Below are positions 12,477 through 24,754 of a DNA stretch of 64,000 nucleotides, one piece after another (positions within the stretch are counted from its first letter, which is position 1; each line of letters begins with the position of its first letter). The stretch is from Acanthaster planci. Taxonomy: Eukaryota > Echinodermata > Asteroidea > Valvatida > Acanthasteridae. The stretch is taken from NCBI RefSeq assembly GCF_001949145.1, contig NW_019091494.1, forward strand, positions 474,834 through 538,833, written 5' to 3'. Under the pieces are notes generated by a model that had not been told where the DNA came from, made no database searches, and saw nothing but the letters and a program-made list of their open reading frames with translations. The position numbers and the translations under genes were made by a program.

Positions 12477-15400
12477 TGATTGAGACCCTGGGATGGAGGA
12501 GAGGCTCACCACACCCTCTCGGGGTTGCCATGGTTACCTCAAGGGTAGCATTTTTGTCAGTGGCAGCACCTGTTTGGCAGTAAGCAAATGCCTTCTCTTG
12601 GCTTGGCTCATTTCTCTGCCGATGAGGTGGAAGGAAAGCAGCACTCGCCGTTCATTGCCAGGGATCTGCTAAGGCCTACAAAGACAATCAGCGCTATGGA
12701 CTTGCGTGTACCCTCTTGTCTTGACCAATACTTAGGTACACGTAGTTGGTTACAGATATGGAATGTACACGTAGTTGGTTACGGATATGGAAATTAAAAA
12801 AAATTAACGGGTGACTACAACCCTTTTGAATTGAATTCAGTTGAATGTGTGTGAGAGTGATGGAACAAAAAAGACCATAGGCATGTCCATCCGTACCAGT
12901 TCAACAGCATGTTGTGTGGAATATCTGACACACGTTATGGATGATCCACTGACCTGGTCTAGGTCTCAGTGCCTGGCAGAGGACTGTGCTTATGCATGGA
13001 GATCATTGCCTCTGTGTATTCAGTGACCACACTAAGACCCCAAGAAACTTACTTGGACCTACTTTGTGCTATATATTGCTGTTACAGTACATGAACAAGA
13101 GTGCCTACGCAAGTGTTCCATCATAAGGGAGGTTATTGTTGGGTGACAGCTGTAGCCTGGTTCAGTTGCGTATTGTGCCCGTAAAATTAGCCTAAAAGGT
13201 GTTTTCGTTTGATAGCTAAAACAGCCTGAAACCTTTGTCAGACTTACCAGAAACTATGTGGTTGTTATTTTCACACTCTCAAATGTCTTTTAACCATGGC
13301 TCTCTTCCAAACGAACATTTAAGATCTGTTGCCATGCGATGTTTTGAAACAAAGATGCAGGGAACCACTTCACTGCACACTCTGCCCCTTGTTTGGTCAC
13401 ATTGCCCCCTGCACATACCTACATACATGTACATACATACTGTACATGCACTCCTAGACGTTAATGGCTGGACAACACTTGACTTACAACTTCAACTGCC
13501 TTTCAGTTGAAGCGGTTGCTTATTTTTGTCTTTGTGCTGCGAAAAAAATCTTTGGTCTTGATGTGTGGGTTCACAAATAACATCCATCACATCTTTCTTT
13601 TTGAATCCTTTAAATTTCCTTTTCCCGTTCGGAAGACAGTATAGAAAGAATCGAAAAGGCATCACATCATTGTCCTCTGCTTGAAACACCTTGGAGTATG
13701 TATAGTTGAATATTAAGAGACGTTAATTTGTATAATTGCTTGTCATGCCTTGGATTATTTTCAGTTTTTGTTAGTGTTGTCTTTTGTAATTTTTTTTTGG
13801 GGGGGGGGTTGGGATGGGGAGGAGGTTGTTTTGTGTTTTATCTCATTTTTTCCCCCCACCAATAGTGTGTAGTGGTTAACATCAAGTCATCGGAGGTACA
13901 TGTAGGGGGCTAACACCTTCTGTAGCCTTCCTCTCTGAATTTTGTAAACTAGATTGCACATGTAGAGCTATTGGAGGGAGAGAGATCTTGCTTTTTCATC
14001 AAGCACAGCAAGTTGTTCCCTTTTTATGAATTACTAACATCGAGTGAATGCTTTGGCAATTTACATGTACGGTAGGTCCAAATTTGGGATCTTCCTTTGT
14101 CTCAGCTCTCTTGCTGACAATCGGAGGCTGACAGTACTTGCACTTTCCTTTTGGATACTGTGGTAAAAGACATGTACATGCACATGTGAAACTAATTGAC
14201 CAATCATACACACAACACATGGATTCCAACTTGCGAAGTCCACTTTGCATAACATTTAATGCTGAACTGTTGGCATATATTCCTTATACATTACCTTGAC
14301 ACGTACACAACTTTTAAAGGCAACACTGCCCTAGAAAAGGTTAAGGTGCTCCACTTTAATGCATGAAAAACAACGTTGCCAAAAGGTTACACAATTTGCA
14401 TAAATCTGCAAAAACCTCGTAACAAATATCTGGCATGCTACATGTATATAGCGGTGGATAATAAAATGAGTATTTCTGTCTGTAAAAAATCATCTTGTAA
14501 AAAAATCACAAAATAGGGATCTATTTCTCCTATCTCAGTGATTCTGCCTAATATGGGTATTTCTGTAAGCTGGATCTTTAAATACATATACCATGTAGCA
14601 CACTTCCACCCAAAAAACCCCAGTGCATACCGATTTACTATATTTACAACCGAGGTTCTTCCTACATAAACATGTACTTTCCACACAGCACTATCAGCAC
14701 ATTCATCCCTCAAAGTAAAAATTGTGCCTCTGTGGCCTCTGCAAAAGAAATGTTCACATGCCGCAAAGATGCCTCCTCCCATGTGATACATGTAATTTCA
14801 CATGGTCTCTACTGAACAATTTGTCATTTTTACTGATTTAAAATTTGACTTTTCTGTTTTGTCTAAAAGCATGCAAAAGCCATGAATGTGGTAAAAAATC
14901 CACAAAATGTTCTCCCCCCGACCTTCTTGGCCTTACCAGTGACATGCTTTGCCATATGAGACATACTATACAATGTACTCTATTAGAGCCGGGGGCTACT
15001 TTCTGTTTTGAGGAATTACAGTGATAAATTCACAGGGCATAATCATATAATCGTTAACTATGCACACTTTTCTTTAGGCCCAAAACTCTTCTACTTGGCA
15101 CACCCCCCCATGTTTGGTTTTTCCCTCCTCCCCCAAGGAAGTGCTTTGCATCCCTCAATAAATACGATGTACACATACACTAACATTGCCACTTCAGATG
15201 TACGCTTGTTTCAAGACACTTTGCAGGATGGCGTTTTCGGTGAAGTCATACTGCCATTTACCCTAGGCATTCATATCCATGAGAAAATCTTGAATGGGAG
15301 GCCAGTTGGCAGGTAAGTTTCATCTTTTCAAAATAGCAGTCGTCATCTAATTGTAAAAGTTTATCCCAATAAAATAAAACTCTAACCATCATACTATCCC

Positions 15401-16462
15401 ACATCATTCCTGACAGCAGTTTTGAAGCACACATGTATCTCATACTCAAACTACTTCACTAAATGAATTACATGTAAATATTAACCCTATGAACAGTCCT
15501 CAATCCTCTGATTTAAATATAATTTGTACATGCATATACATGTACTGCAACAGTCCTGAAACAAGAAGACTAGAGCCTACAGCATGCACATGTATGCTCA
15601 TCCAAAGGTACTGGTATATTTTGTGTGAAGACTATTTTAGCCGAGTTCAATTAGGAGTAAACCTTTCTGCATTTGGCTTTAAATCCAACCGGGACAATTA
15701 TCTTATTTCCAAGCACAGCCTGGGCCAAGGTCAAAACTGTCTGGCCCAGTAAATTTTTGAAATTGAAATCTGTACATGTAGGTGCTATTTGAGGCCGTAT
15801 TTCCTCTGTACCCAATCTATTGGGGAAAAAAGTGAGGATTTGTTCACAAGGGTTCAAGGTTTATGAAAAAATGAGGGCTTGTAAAATTTGAACACGCAAA
15901 AAAACGGCTTGTCCAAATTTGTTTTGCTGTTGCTAAGGACAGGTGGGTAGATAAGACACTGCACCTCACATCTCTGAAATTTCTTCTACAAAACTGCCTA
16001 AATTTAATGCATCCTGCAGAAAGAGCTTGCTTCACTCTAGAGATCACATAGCAAGTGAAGCTGCTAGCCTACTGTGGGTAGTGCCTGTCATAACCCTTGG
16101 ATTGGATTTACTGTACATGTACACACATCAACATTGTGCACCTCGGGTGGATACTCATCTGCTTTCGCACACAGTTCATTTTCCTTACAGTGTGAATACT
16201 CCACTGAGATTTTTGATGATTCTCTTGGCTGTTCCTCTTCATTTTGTGATGGATAATCATTACCCCACAAAGCCCCCCAAAACTGTTCCTTTTAGAAGGG
16301 GGAAAAATGTGTGGACCCCAGCAAGTCTAGTGTCTTCACAACCTGCACTGCAAACAAGAAATACCGTATCTAACCAATTTCATTGATTAGGGAATTTTTC
16401 ATGCCAAAATCACTCACCATAGCCTCTTAAAACACCAAGGTCAAAACCTGCACTTGTGTTAC
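12477..16462. other. PCID2 3' flank and intergenic DNA
   Basis: No coding segment with splice sites or recognisable protein was seen. The first part should be the PCID2 3' UTR; an ATTAAA at about 12793 could serve as its poly(A) signal. A TACA-rich simple stretch occurs at about 13412-13450 and a G-run at 13797-13808. The longest open frames (for example 14438-14791 on the minus strand) have no composition or motif to support them. Confidence 0.45.
12737..12794. repeat. Two-copy 29-bp tandem repeat
   Basis: The unit beginning TACACGTAGTTGGTTAC is present twice in tandem (12737 and 12766) with one substitution in the compared part. It lies in the PCID2 3' flank or 3' UTR. Confidence 0.7.
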
Positions 16463-16468
16463 TTTATT
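16463..16468 (-). terminator. Candidate poly(A) signal of SPRYD7
   Basis: TTTATT on the plus strand (AATAAA on the gene strand) lies about 870 bases beyond the SPRYD7 stop. A variant ATTAAA lies nearer, at about 16808-16813. Which is used cannot be told from sequence alone. Confidence 0.3.
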
Positions 16469-17341
16469 TTCTTATGCATCACATTAAGCACCACTACTAC
16501 AGACGACCACTTTTCACCTTTCCTAACCATGCTACGTTATGATCTGTACAGATACACAAGTTCAACAATTTACAGTAGTTCTAATTATTTTTGCCTGAAG
16601 TTCCCTTTGCACCTACCTGTGTCCTTATATCAAGCTTTTAGACAGGTTGCAGAATGTCACCGTACTAACACTGCTTTACATTGCTACATACCTGGATGGC
16701 ACCGTACATGCAAACAAACACATAGACAAATCCTACAAAGTGCACTCCAAAAACTGATTATCAATCACAGTGTAGTGTTGTTAATCTCATTCAGGTGCTG
16801 CTGGTGTTTAATATTCATTTATCAAGGCTCTATCGACCAACGTTCTGAAGCATGGGCTCTATAAGCAAATATACATTCATGTTACACTGCCATAGTACAA
16901 TGACTCAAAAACGGACGAGTTGGAATGGTTCAGACTCAACGTCGAAATCTCAAACTCAATAGTGTCGGAACTTGCTCTTTGAACTTGCGTGCAAATGCAC
17001 TTTGATGATGTTGACACTGGAGTAAGTAGTCGGCTACACGTACTGTACAACACTGCAGACACCTTCTCAAGTTGAACCATGAAAGTACCATCCACACTGC
17101 ATACAACTTTGCATTGAGGGCAGCTGTGCAAAAAAGACATCCTTCCTGGACAAGGCATGCATCCCGTGGCTTGGATGTGAGAAGCAACTTGTACCAGTGC
17201 GTAACCGATTTGTGTTTGTAGCTGCATTACGGTACGTCTCAGCAAATTGCATGATCAGAGTTGTTGCGGCAAGAGGCAAATGCCAGTGGCGGCGAAACGG
17301 CAAAACAGGCTTGCCCAGTTCCTTGTGGGATGAAAATAATG

Positions 17342-20300
17342 TCATAATAACGACTGCTCAAACATGACCTTGTCAAAGCCAGCTGGTGGTGTGTGGTAGA
17401 ACTCACTAAATTGCACATCGAGAATTGCACCCTCGTCAACTGTGGAGAGCAGTAAGGAAGAGCAGTAAGAAAAAAGAGAAAAACGGTTTAAAAAAATCAG
17501 GATGCATTAAAAGCCTGGACCTTGGGCTATACCTGGCAGGATATGGGATGGAGGGGTACCCCCTTACATGTCCAAACCCTGTAGACACTTAAGACTATTG
17601 TTACCTAACATATCCATCATAGGTATCTCAAAAGAATTCATGAGATTCTGGTTGAACAATGACCAATACAACGGGGGTGGGGAGGGAACGGCTCTCTCTG
17701 TCCTGCGCCTTGCTTCAAATGCCTTGGGCATGGTCCTTGATGACCCCCCACCCCAAGATCCACCCTTGGTCTAAATTGCTGTTGCACTTTAATAAGTGCC
17801 AACCACCTCACTTGTACAATCATGAACAATCAGAAAAAAACAAACTGAAGAGGCAGTAAAGGTAGGGTTGAAAGAATCGAGGGTGGAAGTAGAGAACTCT
17901 TGATGTAGACCTCAACCAAATGCAACCTCCCTAAGGTGCTGAAAAAAGAAGCGGCAAATTCTATAATTTTGAGTACTTCTTGGAGTGAGCTTACCATATG
18001 TTGCTGGGTAGACTGTCCCACGGATTCCTGTGATAGGCAAATTGAGGGGAGTACCGTTCTTGTAAAAGTTTAACTCGATGTGATCAAATGTGATCCCCTA
18101 CAAAAAAAAACGACCATGCAGTCAAAACCACTTGAAATCTTATACAACTGAACTCGTTCTTGTCTTCAGAATAAGCTATGGCCGATCTGTTTCAAAGGAT
18201 ACTTTCGTATCAAGTAGCCTGCAGATAAGCTTCACTTACGCCTACATGTAAACAAGCACAGGCAGCAATAGGTGCACAAGGATTTTATGTTCATTCAACT
18301 GAAAATTAGAAACGAGCGAATCTCCAAAATACTCTACAAAATGACGTACGATGATATCACCCTCGGCAATTTCTGCCTCCAGCTTATTCAGACACTCCCC
18401 GTTGTGGTAAATGGTACCATCTGATCTCAGCATCCAGCTCTCTGCTTTGCTCCCCAGAGGCAGGATGTTCAGACTGCATTTTCGGGTAGCGACACCGAAT
18501 CCCCAGTTTCCTGCAAATAGTGAGTTAACAACTTACAGTAAGGCCGCCCCTGAATTGCCTGGTTATGGCTTGCAATTACACATGAGTCTATGGTTGCGGC
18601 CGCAGCCAATTCCTGTAGAGTTGTGTAATTTCAAGCTGCAGCACAGTAATTCAGACATGGCCTAAGATCTTTTGAGGTGATATACGGAGGAGGAACCATT
18701 GGAGGTAAGCAGAAATTATGGTAGAGCCAAACAAACAAGCATAGAGACAGAGCTGAAAATCTATCAGAAATGATTCCACAACATATTCACTTTTGGCTGG
18801 TAAAGCGTTTTTTTTTTTTTTTGGTAAACCTTTCCCAGTCTCAGCAAGTTGGTGCTCAGAGGTAACAAACATGAGAAACTGACCAGTTTGATCAATGTAC
18901 ATGTACACTCATGACACTCGTGCACATGTTAATTTTGATTTCCTTTTTTAACTGTTAGCTTTCCTTTATCTGTAAAACAAATTGAACATCGGCTCAAAAT
19001 ATGCTTTGAACATTTACTGCAAATACATAAGACTTTGGCAAAAAAAGGAAAATTTCAGTCTTTACAAGACTGTACAGTGTTTTTTGATTTGCAATGCCAG
19101 GAGTGTGAAGTCAAAAATGAAATCAGCTGATCCGAGGAAATGTTGCAAACCTTGTGCAAGGAAGGCAAAACACCCAAACTCCATGGAATACAAGGTACCG
19201 GTATGGAATCCTCTGCCATTTCAAATGGTACTCATCAGATTGCTCCAATCTGCAGGTCAGAATACATTGTACTTTGTGAACTATTTATTTCTCCGTCTGT
19301 GCACACAAACCTGTTGACTGGAGTTTCATTTCAAAGTAAGCCTTGTCTTGGACTAGTGGGGCATTGCCGAGGGCTCCTCCTGTTCCACATATTCTTCGTC
19401 CTGATTTTACGATGACCACGTCGCTCCCTGCAAAATGAGAAGGAAGACATTTGCCAGAATTTATCTTGTGAAAATTACAAATTAAATTCACGAGCGGGAA
19501 ATCTAAGCACGTAGTTGAATAAAGCACAGTGTAGATGCAAGTACTGAGTAATTAAAGAATGCATTCACTGATTTTTTTTATACATTTAATCAGAGATTTT
19601 GGCATATCCCACATCCTCAGAGACTGTTTACTAATTACAAGTCCTTTTCCACTGAAATTGTCCTATGTACATGTATCATGGGCACCCAAAATCTTTGCAC
19701 TGAAAATCAGCACATGTATGGACATTGTGTACACGTTGTACATGCACATGTACACAGTAGCTATGCTGGTCGACACCAGTCAGGGATCTCCACCATAGCG
19801 TGCTACCGTCCAGCACTGAGCTTGATGAAACAGCCAATCGACCAGCACAAAAATCCTTAAAAATCCCCTCAAAAACATTAGTCACCATGAAAATTTCATA
19901 ATTTTACCTGGAAGAATTAAAAAAAAAAATTGAACTCTTAATCAACTTGGAAAGAAAAATTCAATAAAAAAGTGATCTGGAGTCCCCNNNNNNNNNNNNN
20001 NNNNNNNNNNNNNNNNNNNNNNNNNNNNNNNNNNNNNNNNNNNNNNNNNNNNNNNNNNNNNNNNNNNNNNNNNNNNNNNNNNNNNNNNNNNNNNNNNNNN
20101 NNNNNNNNNNNNNNNNNNNNNNNNNNNNNNNNNNNNNNNNNNNNNNNNNNNNNNNNNNNNNNNNNNNNNNNNNNNNNNNNNNNNNNNNNNNNNNNNNNNN
20201 NNNNNNNNNNNNNNNNNNNNNNNNNNNNNNNNNNNNNNNNNNNNNNNNNNNNNNNNNNNNNNNNNNNNNNNNNNNNNNNNNNNNNNNNNNNNNNNNNNNN

Positions 20301-22935
20301 NNNNNNNNNNNNNNNNNNNNNNNNNNNNNNNNNNNNNNNNNNNNNNNNNNNNNNNNNNNNNNNNNNNNNNNNNNNNNNNNNNNNNNNNNNNNNNNNNNNN
20401 NNNNNNNNNNNNNNNNNNNNNNNNNNNNNNNNNNNNNNNNNNNNNNNNNNNNNNNNNNNNNNNNNNNNNNNNNNNNNNNNNNNNNNNNNNNNNNNNNNNN
20501 NNNNNNNNNNNNNNNNNNNNNNNNNNNNNNNNNNNNNNNNNNNNNNNNNNNNNNNNNNNNNNNNNNNNNNNNNNNNNNNNNNNNNNNNNNNNNNNNNNNN
20601 NNNNNNNNACATTAAAGTCAGAATGTCCATGTACACGCTGTAAGCATGTGGTTGAAAAACGGCCATGCACTAACATCCATTATGCCTTTCAAGTGACATT
20701 CACTAATAGGCATAAACAATAATTATGCACATCTGCTACACATGAGCCGGTAAGTCTATACGTGTACATTCATGAATGTCATTACAACAATTAAACAGGT
20801 GGTGTGAGGACTTGAAGGGGCAGACAGATGGTTAGTTACCTTTTCTGACAGCCAAAATAAGCTGAAAAATAGTATATATGGACCAGTTGCTGGTTTCTGG
20901 CAAAGTGGGCCTGTGGGAGTCATACATTCGGTGGTTCAATGTGAGTCCTTGGGGCACATATCTGTAAACATGGTAAACATGATCTTTTGGCTTTGGTAGC
21001 CAATAACCCTAATTGCTAATGGTGATTTTGCACAATGGTAGAAAGACATTGTGGGAAGGAAAAAGAAGCGAACATTTTTCCTTCCAACAGCACCTCTCCC
21101 CTTGTGCAAATTTACTATGTATGCAGTATCAGCAATAAGGCTTAGGCCTGTATGTGTGATTCTGTCTGAAAAGTTGAAAGGCACTCGGACTCAAAAGCCT
21201 CATATTTGGCCTAGGGCTACAGGGCCAATTCGAGAACTCTTAAGTCACTACTCCATGTAGTGACTTAGAGTTCTCGCAGTAGCCTAGGCATAGGGCTAGG
21301 CCTATCATTCATTTTCATCGTGTTCATGTCAATGCCATAACAATGATGATTGATAACGAAATGTCAGGAAAGGCAATCTGCAGAGTGTCGCTCCAAAGAC
21401 TGCAGCGAGCCAAGTGCAAGATGGCACTTGGTCCACAAATAGGCTAATAAGAAACTGTAGTGCAACAGCACAGTCACGTGCACTCTGACCCAATGGCTGT
21501 TGCTTGTCACTCTTGCCATTTGGGCATAAATAATGAGGAGCCCTGTGATTGATCGGTGTGACCCCCAGCAGGCCACAGCCACCTGCCATTTCAACAAGTC
21601 AGTCCAGTTGTGGCTAAGAATTACATAAACATTTACAGAGAGTGGCAGCAGCCAATCTCCATATCTTGTGTATCAATCGCAGCCGTAGTCAACCATTTGG
21701 TCATGGCTTGTCGTCACAAGTACACATGTGAACCTCACGACTCTCTCAGACGCTGATGATCGGGACATATTTGCACCTTTTCTGTAAATCAGCAAGGTTT
21801 GGGCCTGTTTTTTTCTTGGTACAAAGTACGAAGATATGTAAGCTACCTTAAATAGAATTCTTGGGGGAATGGAGTAGCATTTCTATGCGTACATAACCAC
21901 AAAATCCCTGTTCGTGCCCTGTAAAACGTCATGTGATCATGTACATGTACTACTACTACTAGCGGTCGTACTAATTAACGTCAACACAATGTCAACACGC
22001 GTCAACACATGATAGTACTAGTAGCGTCAACACACTGTCAACAAACCCAAATCACATTCTAAGTTTACAGAAACACAATTCGATAGCAATATAATGCCTA
22101 AAATACAATTTGGCTTACAACAGTGGGCGACATTTGGGGGAAACGCCATTTTATTTCACGAAATAACACCCTGCGCACAACCACGAAAGACGGTAGCCAT
22201 GTTGCCTTGATCAGAAGGACCATACCATTACGCTACAGGGGTTCACCTTTATACAGTAAACCATGGTACGATCCAAACACTTTGAGAAGGCAAGATAGCG
22301 GCGAACAGCGGCGCTGCTCAGAGACAATTTTTTCGCGTGAAAAAAATCCCTTGAAATGCAGTAAAATGTAAACTCGATTAAATAGAAATTATTTCTAAGC
22401 ATATACATTACAGTTCAGTACGTCTGTTTTCTGTTTTCCATGCATTTTGTAAGTGTTGGTGATGTGTTGACGTTACTATCAATGTGTTGACGCGTGTTGG
22501 CGGTGTTTTGACGCTGATTAGAATGACCACTAGGCCTAGAGCTTGTGGCAAAAAAGGCTTGTTTTCATGTTGTTTTGTGTGGGGTTCATGGGAGCGGGGT
22601 GGACGTCAGACCCCAGTGGGGGTGGAGGCATTGAGGACACCAATGGTTATCACGAAACAGGTGCAACACGAAAAAGTGTCAAAATACATGACCTGTAAAG
22701 GCTGTATTGTCTGTAATCTCGAAGTTTAATATCATGAACTTGCACCGGCTTGACAAACATTTCCCTTCGAAAACACAAGAATTAAAACAGGCCAATGTAA
22801 CACGGAACGCCATGGCAAAGTCTTACCCATGTGTGAGGTGTCCAATGTGACAGTCGGAATTTCTTTCAGCGGTACATGCCCGCTTCGAAAACCTCCACCG
22901 GGCCAACACCGGAAACAACAAAAACAGGCCGCCAT
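17342..22935 (-). CDS. SPRYD7: SPRY domain-containing protein 7 (5 exons)
   Basis: Exons in transcript order on the minus strand: 22935-22827, 19427-19311, 18510-18350, 18097-17995, 17439-17342 (stop TGA at 17344-17342). They total 588 bases, 195 residues; human SPRYD7 has 196. Landmarks that match the vertebrate protein: HVPLKEIPTVTLDTSHMG, SDVVIVKSGRRICGTGG, YFEMKLQSTG, WGFGVATRK, the SPRY core ITFDHIELNFYKNG, GIRGTVYPATYVDEGAILD, and FSEFYHTPPAGFDK near the end. The protein is essentially a single SPRY (B30.2-like) protein-binding domain; its molecular role is not well known. The N terminus has a cysteine cluster (C4, C6, C7, C10) shared in kind with human. The frame is open upstream of the chosen ATG, but homology begins exactly there. 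Intron 1 contains an assembly gap and two transposon-like elements. Nothing coding is missing, since all joins are in phase. Confidence 0.96.
19988..20608. other. Assembly gap (621 N)
   Basis: An unbroken run of N within SPRYD7 intron 1. The open frames that appear to cross it are artefacts. Its stated length may be an estimate. Confidence 0.99.
21208..21302. repeat. Long hairpin in SPRYD7 intron 1
   Basis: Arms 21231-21250 and 21258-21276 pair over about 19 bases with one bulge around the 7-base loop CTCCATG. Outside them GGCCTAGGGCTA pairs in part with TAGCCTAGGC and GGGCTAGGCC. It is probably a small inverted-repeat transposon; the stem could also fold as RNA. Confidence 0.6.
21978..22514. 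mobile_element. About 0.54-kb non-autonomous DNA transposon with long TIRs
   Basis: The left end (21978-22045) is built of GTCAACACA units and contains CACGCGTCAACACATGATAG. The reverse complement of the right end (22450-22514) has the same order, including CACGCGTCAACACATTGATAG. These long matching inverted repeats bound an interior without a transposase frame. ATTA occurs just outside both ends and may be a target duplication. It lies in SPRYD7 intron 1. Confidence 0.65.
22581..22625. repeat. Dispersed GGGGTCAGACGTC-type repeat, copy 2
   Basis: The stretch around GGACGTCAGACCCCA matches the arm of the 77-bp hairpin element at 2554-2630, including the preceding CATG and GGAGCGG. This copy looks truncated. 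Confidence 0.45.
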
Positions 22936-22940
22936 TTTGT
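22929..22940 (-). promoter_or_regulatory. YY1-like motif over the SPRYD7 start codon
   Basis: On the gene strand the start reads ACAAAATGGCGGCC, which contains the YY1 consensus AAnATGGCGGC. YY1 sites of this form commonly overlap or follow transcription starts in animals. Another GGCGCT core is just upstream, at 22961-22970. Confidence 0.45.
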
Positions 22941-23101
22941 CTGGCAAAATTAGAGCGCTTGATGGCGCTACTGTGATAACTACTCCTCCTGGGCACAATT
23001 TTTTTTTACACAACACAGAGGCTGGGGGAAATCCGACTTGAATAAAGGCTATAATCGTGCCTCTGGACGATTTTTCAAAGGGAAGTAGTACCAGTAAAGT
23101 C

Positions 23102-23641
23102 CAGAGTTTTAGACTCGACTGAGCAAGTTGCCATGGACTCATGTTTTGTGACACGTGACTTGACTTGTAGATATAATTTTTTTGTCTTGTGACTTAAACT
23201 GGACTTGCAAAACTAGACTTGACTTAACTTGGACTTGAACATTATGACGGTTACCAACGCAAGTCAGAAAAATTACTCAACTAAATTAAAGTTTTAGCCT
23301 ATCAACTTATATCTTAAAATAATTAGCGTAAAACTTCGTTCGGTTCACGACTTCTACTTCGGTCTCGTCCGCCCAAGGCCAAGTCTGAATCACTTAACTG
23401 TGGCTTGAAATCACGCATATCGCGCGACTCAGACTATTGAAAGTCTTGTACTTGGACAAAAAGACTTAGTGTTACTTGCTTATGTTTGGACCATGGAGGT
23501 AGAATCATCATGTGATTCTACCTCCATTTTTGGACCAAATTGACTTGTGACTTGACTTTACCTGTGATCAAATGACTTGTGGCTGAACCAAATCACTTGT
23601 GACTTGGCTTCAGACTTGCAAACTATTTGCCGGCACCTCTG
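23102..23641. mobile_element. hAT-like non-autonomous transposon with 8-bp target duplication
   Basis: The element starts CAGAGTTTTAGACTCG and ends ...GGCACCTCTG, so both termini read CAGAG on their own strands, as hAT elements do. The flanks are GTAAAGTC (23094-23101) and GTAAGGTC (23642-23649), an 8-bp duplication with one change. The interior is full of degenerate GACTTG/ACTTGTG units and has no protein frame. A second, tiny palindrome is inserted at 23493-23527. Confidence 0.75.
23485..23536. mobile_element. Perfect 15-bp-arm hairpin with flanking 8-bp direct repeats, nested in the hAT element
   Basis: Arms 23493-23507 and 23513-23527 are perfectly complementary around the loop TCATG. 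TTTGGACC occurs immediately before (23485-23492) and two bases after (23529-23536). This looks like insertion of a very small palindromic element with duplication of its target. Confidence 0.55.
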
Positions 23642-23649
23642 GTAAGGTC

Positions 23650-24747
23650 GAGCCCGACATTCAAACACGGAAAGCCTCCATGAGGCGTAAAGACTAGCCT
23701 CCTTTCAAGCTGCAAGAACCATTTTCCCATGGGAAATTACATGGAAAATCCTCAGACAGTTGAGTAACAAAATAACACGCCGCCCGGGAGGTGTTTCTCA
23801 TTTTTATTGCCAGTCTTGAGATGAGCATTCCTCAGGCCCCCACGGAATCAATTTCCCTGTTGAAATGTCAGAATGTACTTCCCTTTGAAAAAAAAATCTC
23901 CAAATTCTTAATTCAAGCTTTGTTCAACTCGAATTTCCCCCAGCATGTTTGTAAAGAACAAAATCACCTCCTGACCTGGGGCAATGGTTGTGCCCGATTC
24001 CGACGCAGGCCTCACCTTTAATACAGCCCGCGCCAAATGCACTGTGATCCAACGTGACCGTCATAAAACCTCAGCTCGGCCTCCCTAGACGTTGTATGAA
24101 ACAAATGACCCCCCTACACACACGGACCATAAAACAGTCCATGCTGCCATGCTGGTTTCGTCTGTTTCCCCATAGGATCTGCGTGTTGTTGCCCTGGCGC
24201 TAATCTACCAGTGGGAAAATTATTTACACCGGCAAAACACTGAATACTCCTTCACGTCGTTGCTGCGTAGTTTATATTCCATTGGGGAAATGAAATGTTC
24301 CATGTTCATACTGAACTTCTAGGTGAAGAATCCATTCAAATAGCCAAGTTTGCCACGGAGGAAGCCTCTGGACAGTCCCATAGCATACTATGAATGCATA
24401 AAGTCATTGTTTCTAGATTCCACCTTCGTGATAGTTCCAGCAAAGCGGTTTTCCTACCATCCCAATATGTATCACAATGCTGACTTGAAGTTTAGGCATA
24501 CGAGTTTAATAAAAACGGGGAGTCATTCTTTTGTCAGCAGCCCCACTTCGTGCGTGCGCTGCGATTCAAATTGACAGGTGACAGGTGGAAGTACCCTTCA
24601 CTTCAGGCGGTTCGTTGCCCTCATTCCACGTTAGGCCCAGGCCACATCGGACCACGCTCGGAATGGACTAACTCAGTTCATGCAGCCCGCAACTTCAATT
24701 TTGGAAGTGTTGCCACTCGAATATTGCCAGCGCCGCCAACGCGCGAC
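23650..24747. other. Bidirectional intergenic region between SPRYD7 and the astacin gene
   Basis: The two genes are transcribed away from each other across about 2 kb (22936-24931), the first part of which is transposon. No coding segment was seen in the rest. Regulatory DNA for both genes is expected here, but I could name only the TATA box at 24748. Confidence 0.45.
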
Positions 24748-24754
24748 TATAAAA
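24748..24754 (+). promoter_or_regulatory. TATA box of the astacin-CUB-EGF gene
   Basis: TATAAAA in a GC-rich setting (GCGCGACTATAAAAGCCACG) lies 178 bases before the start codon. A start around 24778-24782, near CTCACATC, would leave a 5' UTR of about 150 bases. A strong TATA box suits a regulated developmental gene. Confidence 0.65.

Noticed and set aside
14438-14791. 117-codon minus-strand frame
   Set aside because: No homology recognised, no splice context, low-complexity AT-rich surroundings; frames of this length occur by chance.
16454-16864. 136-codon plus-strand frame
   Set aside because: It lies in what is probably SPRYD7 3' UTR or flank and has no protein-like features.
17067-17345. 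Minus-strand frames just beyond the SPRYD7 stop
   Set aside because: They overlap each other in several frames and fall in the SPRYD7 3' UTR.
19938-20676. Three long open frames across the N run
   Set aside because: They consist almost wholly of undefined codons produced by the assembly gap.
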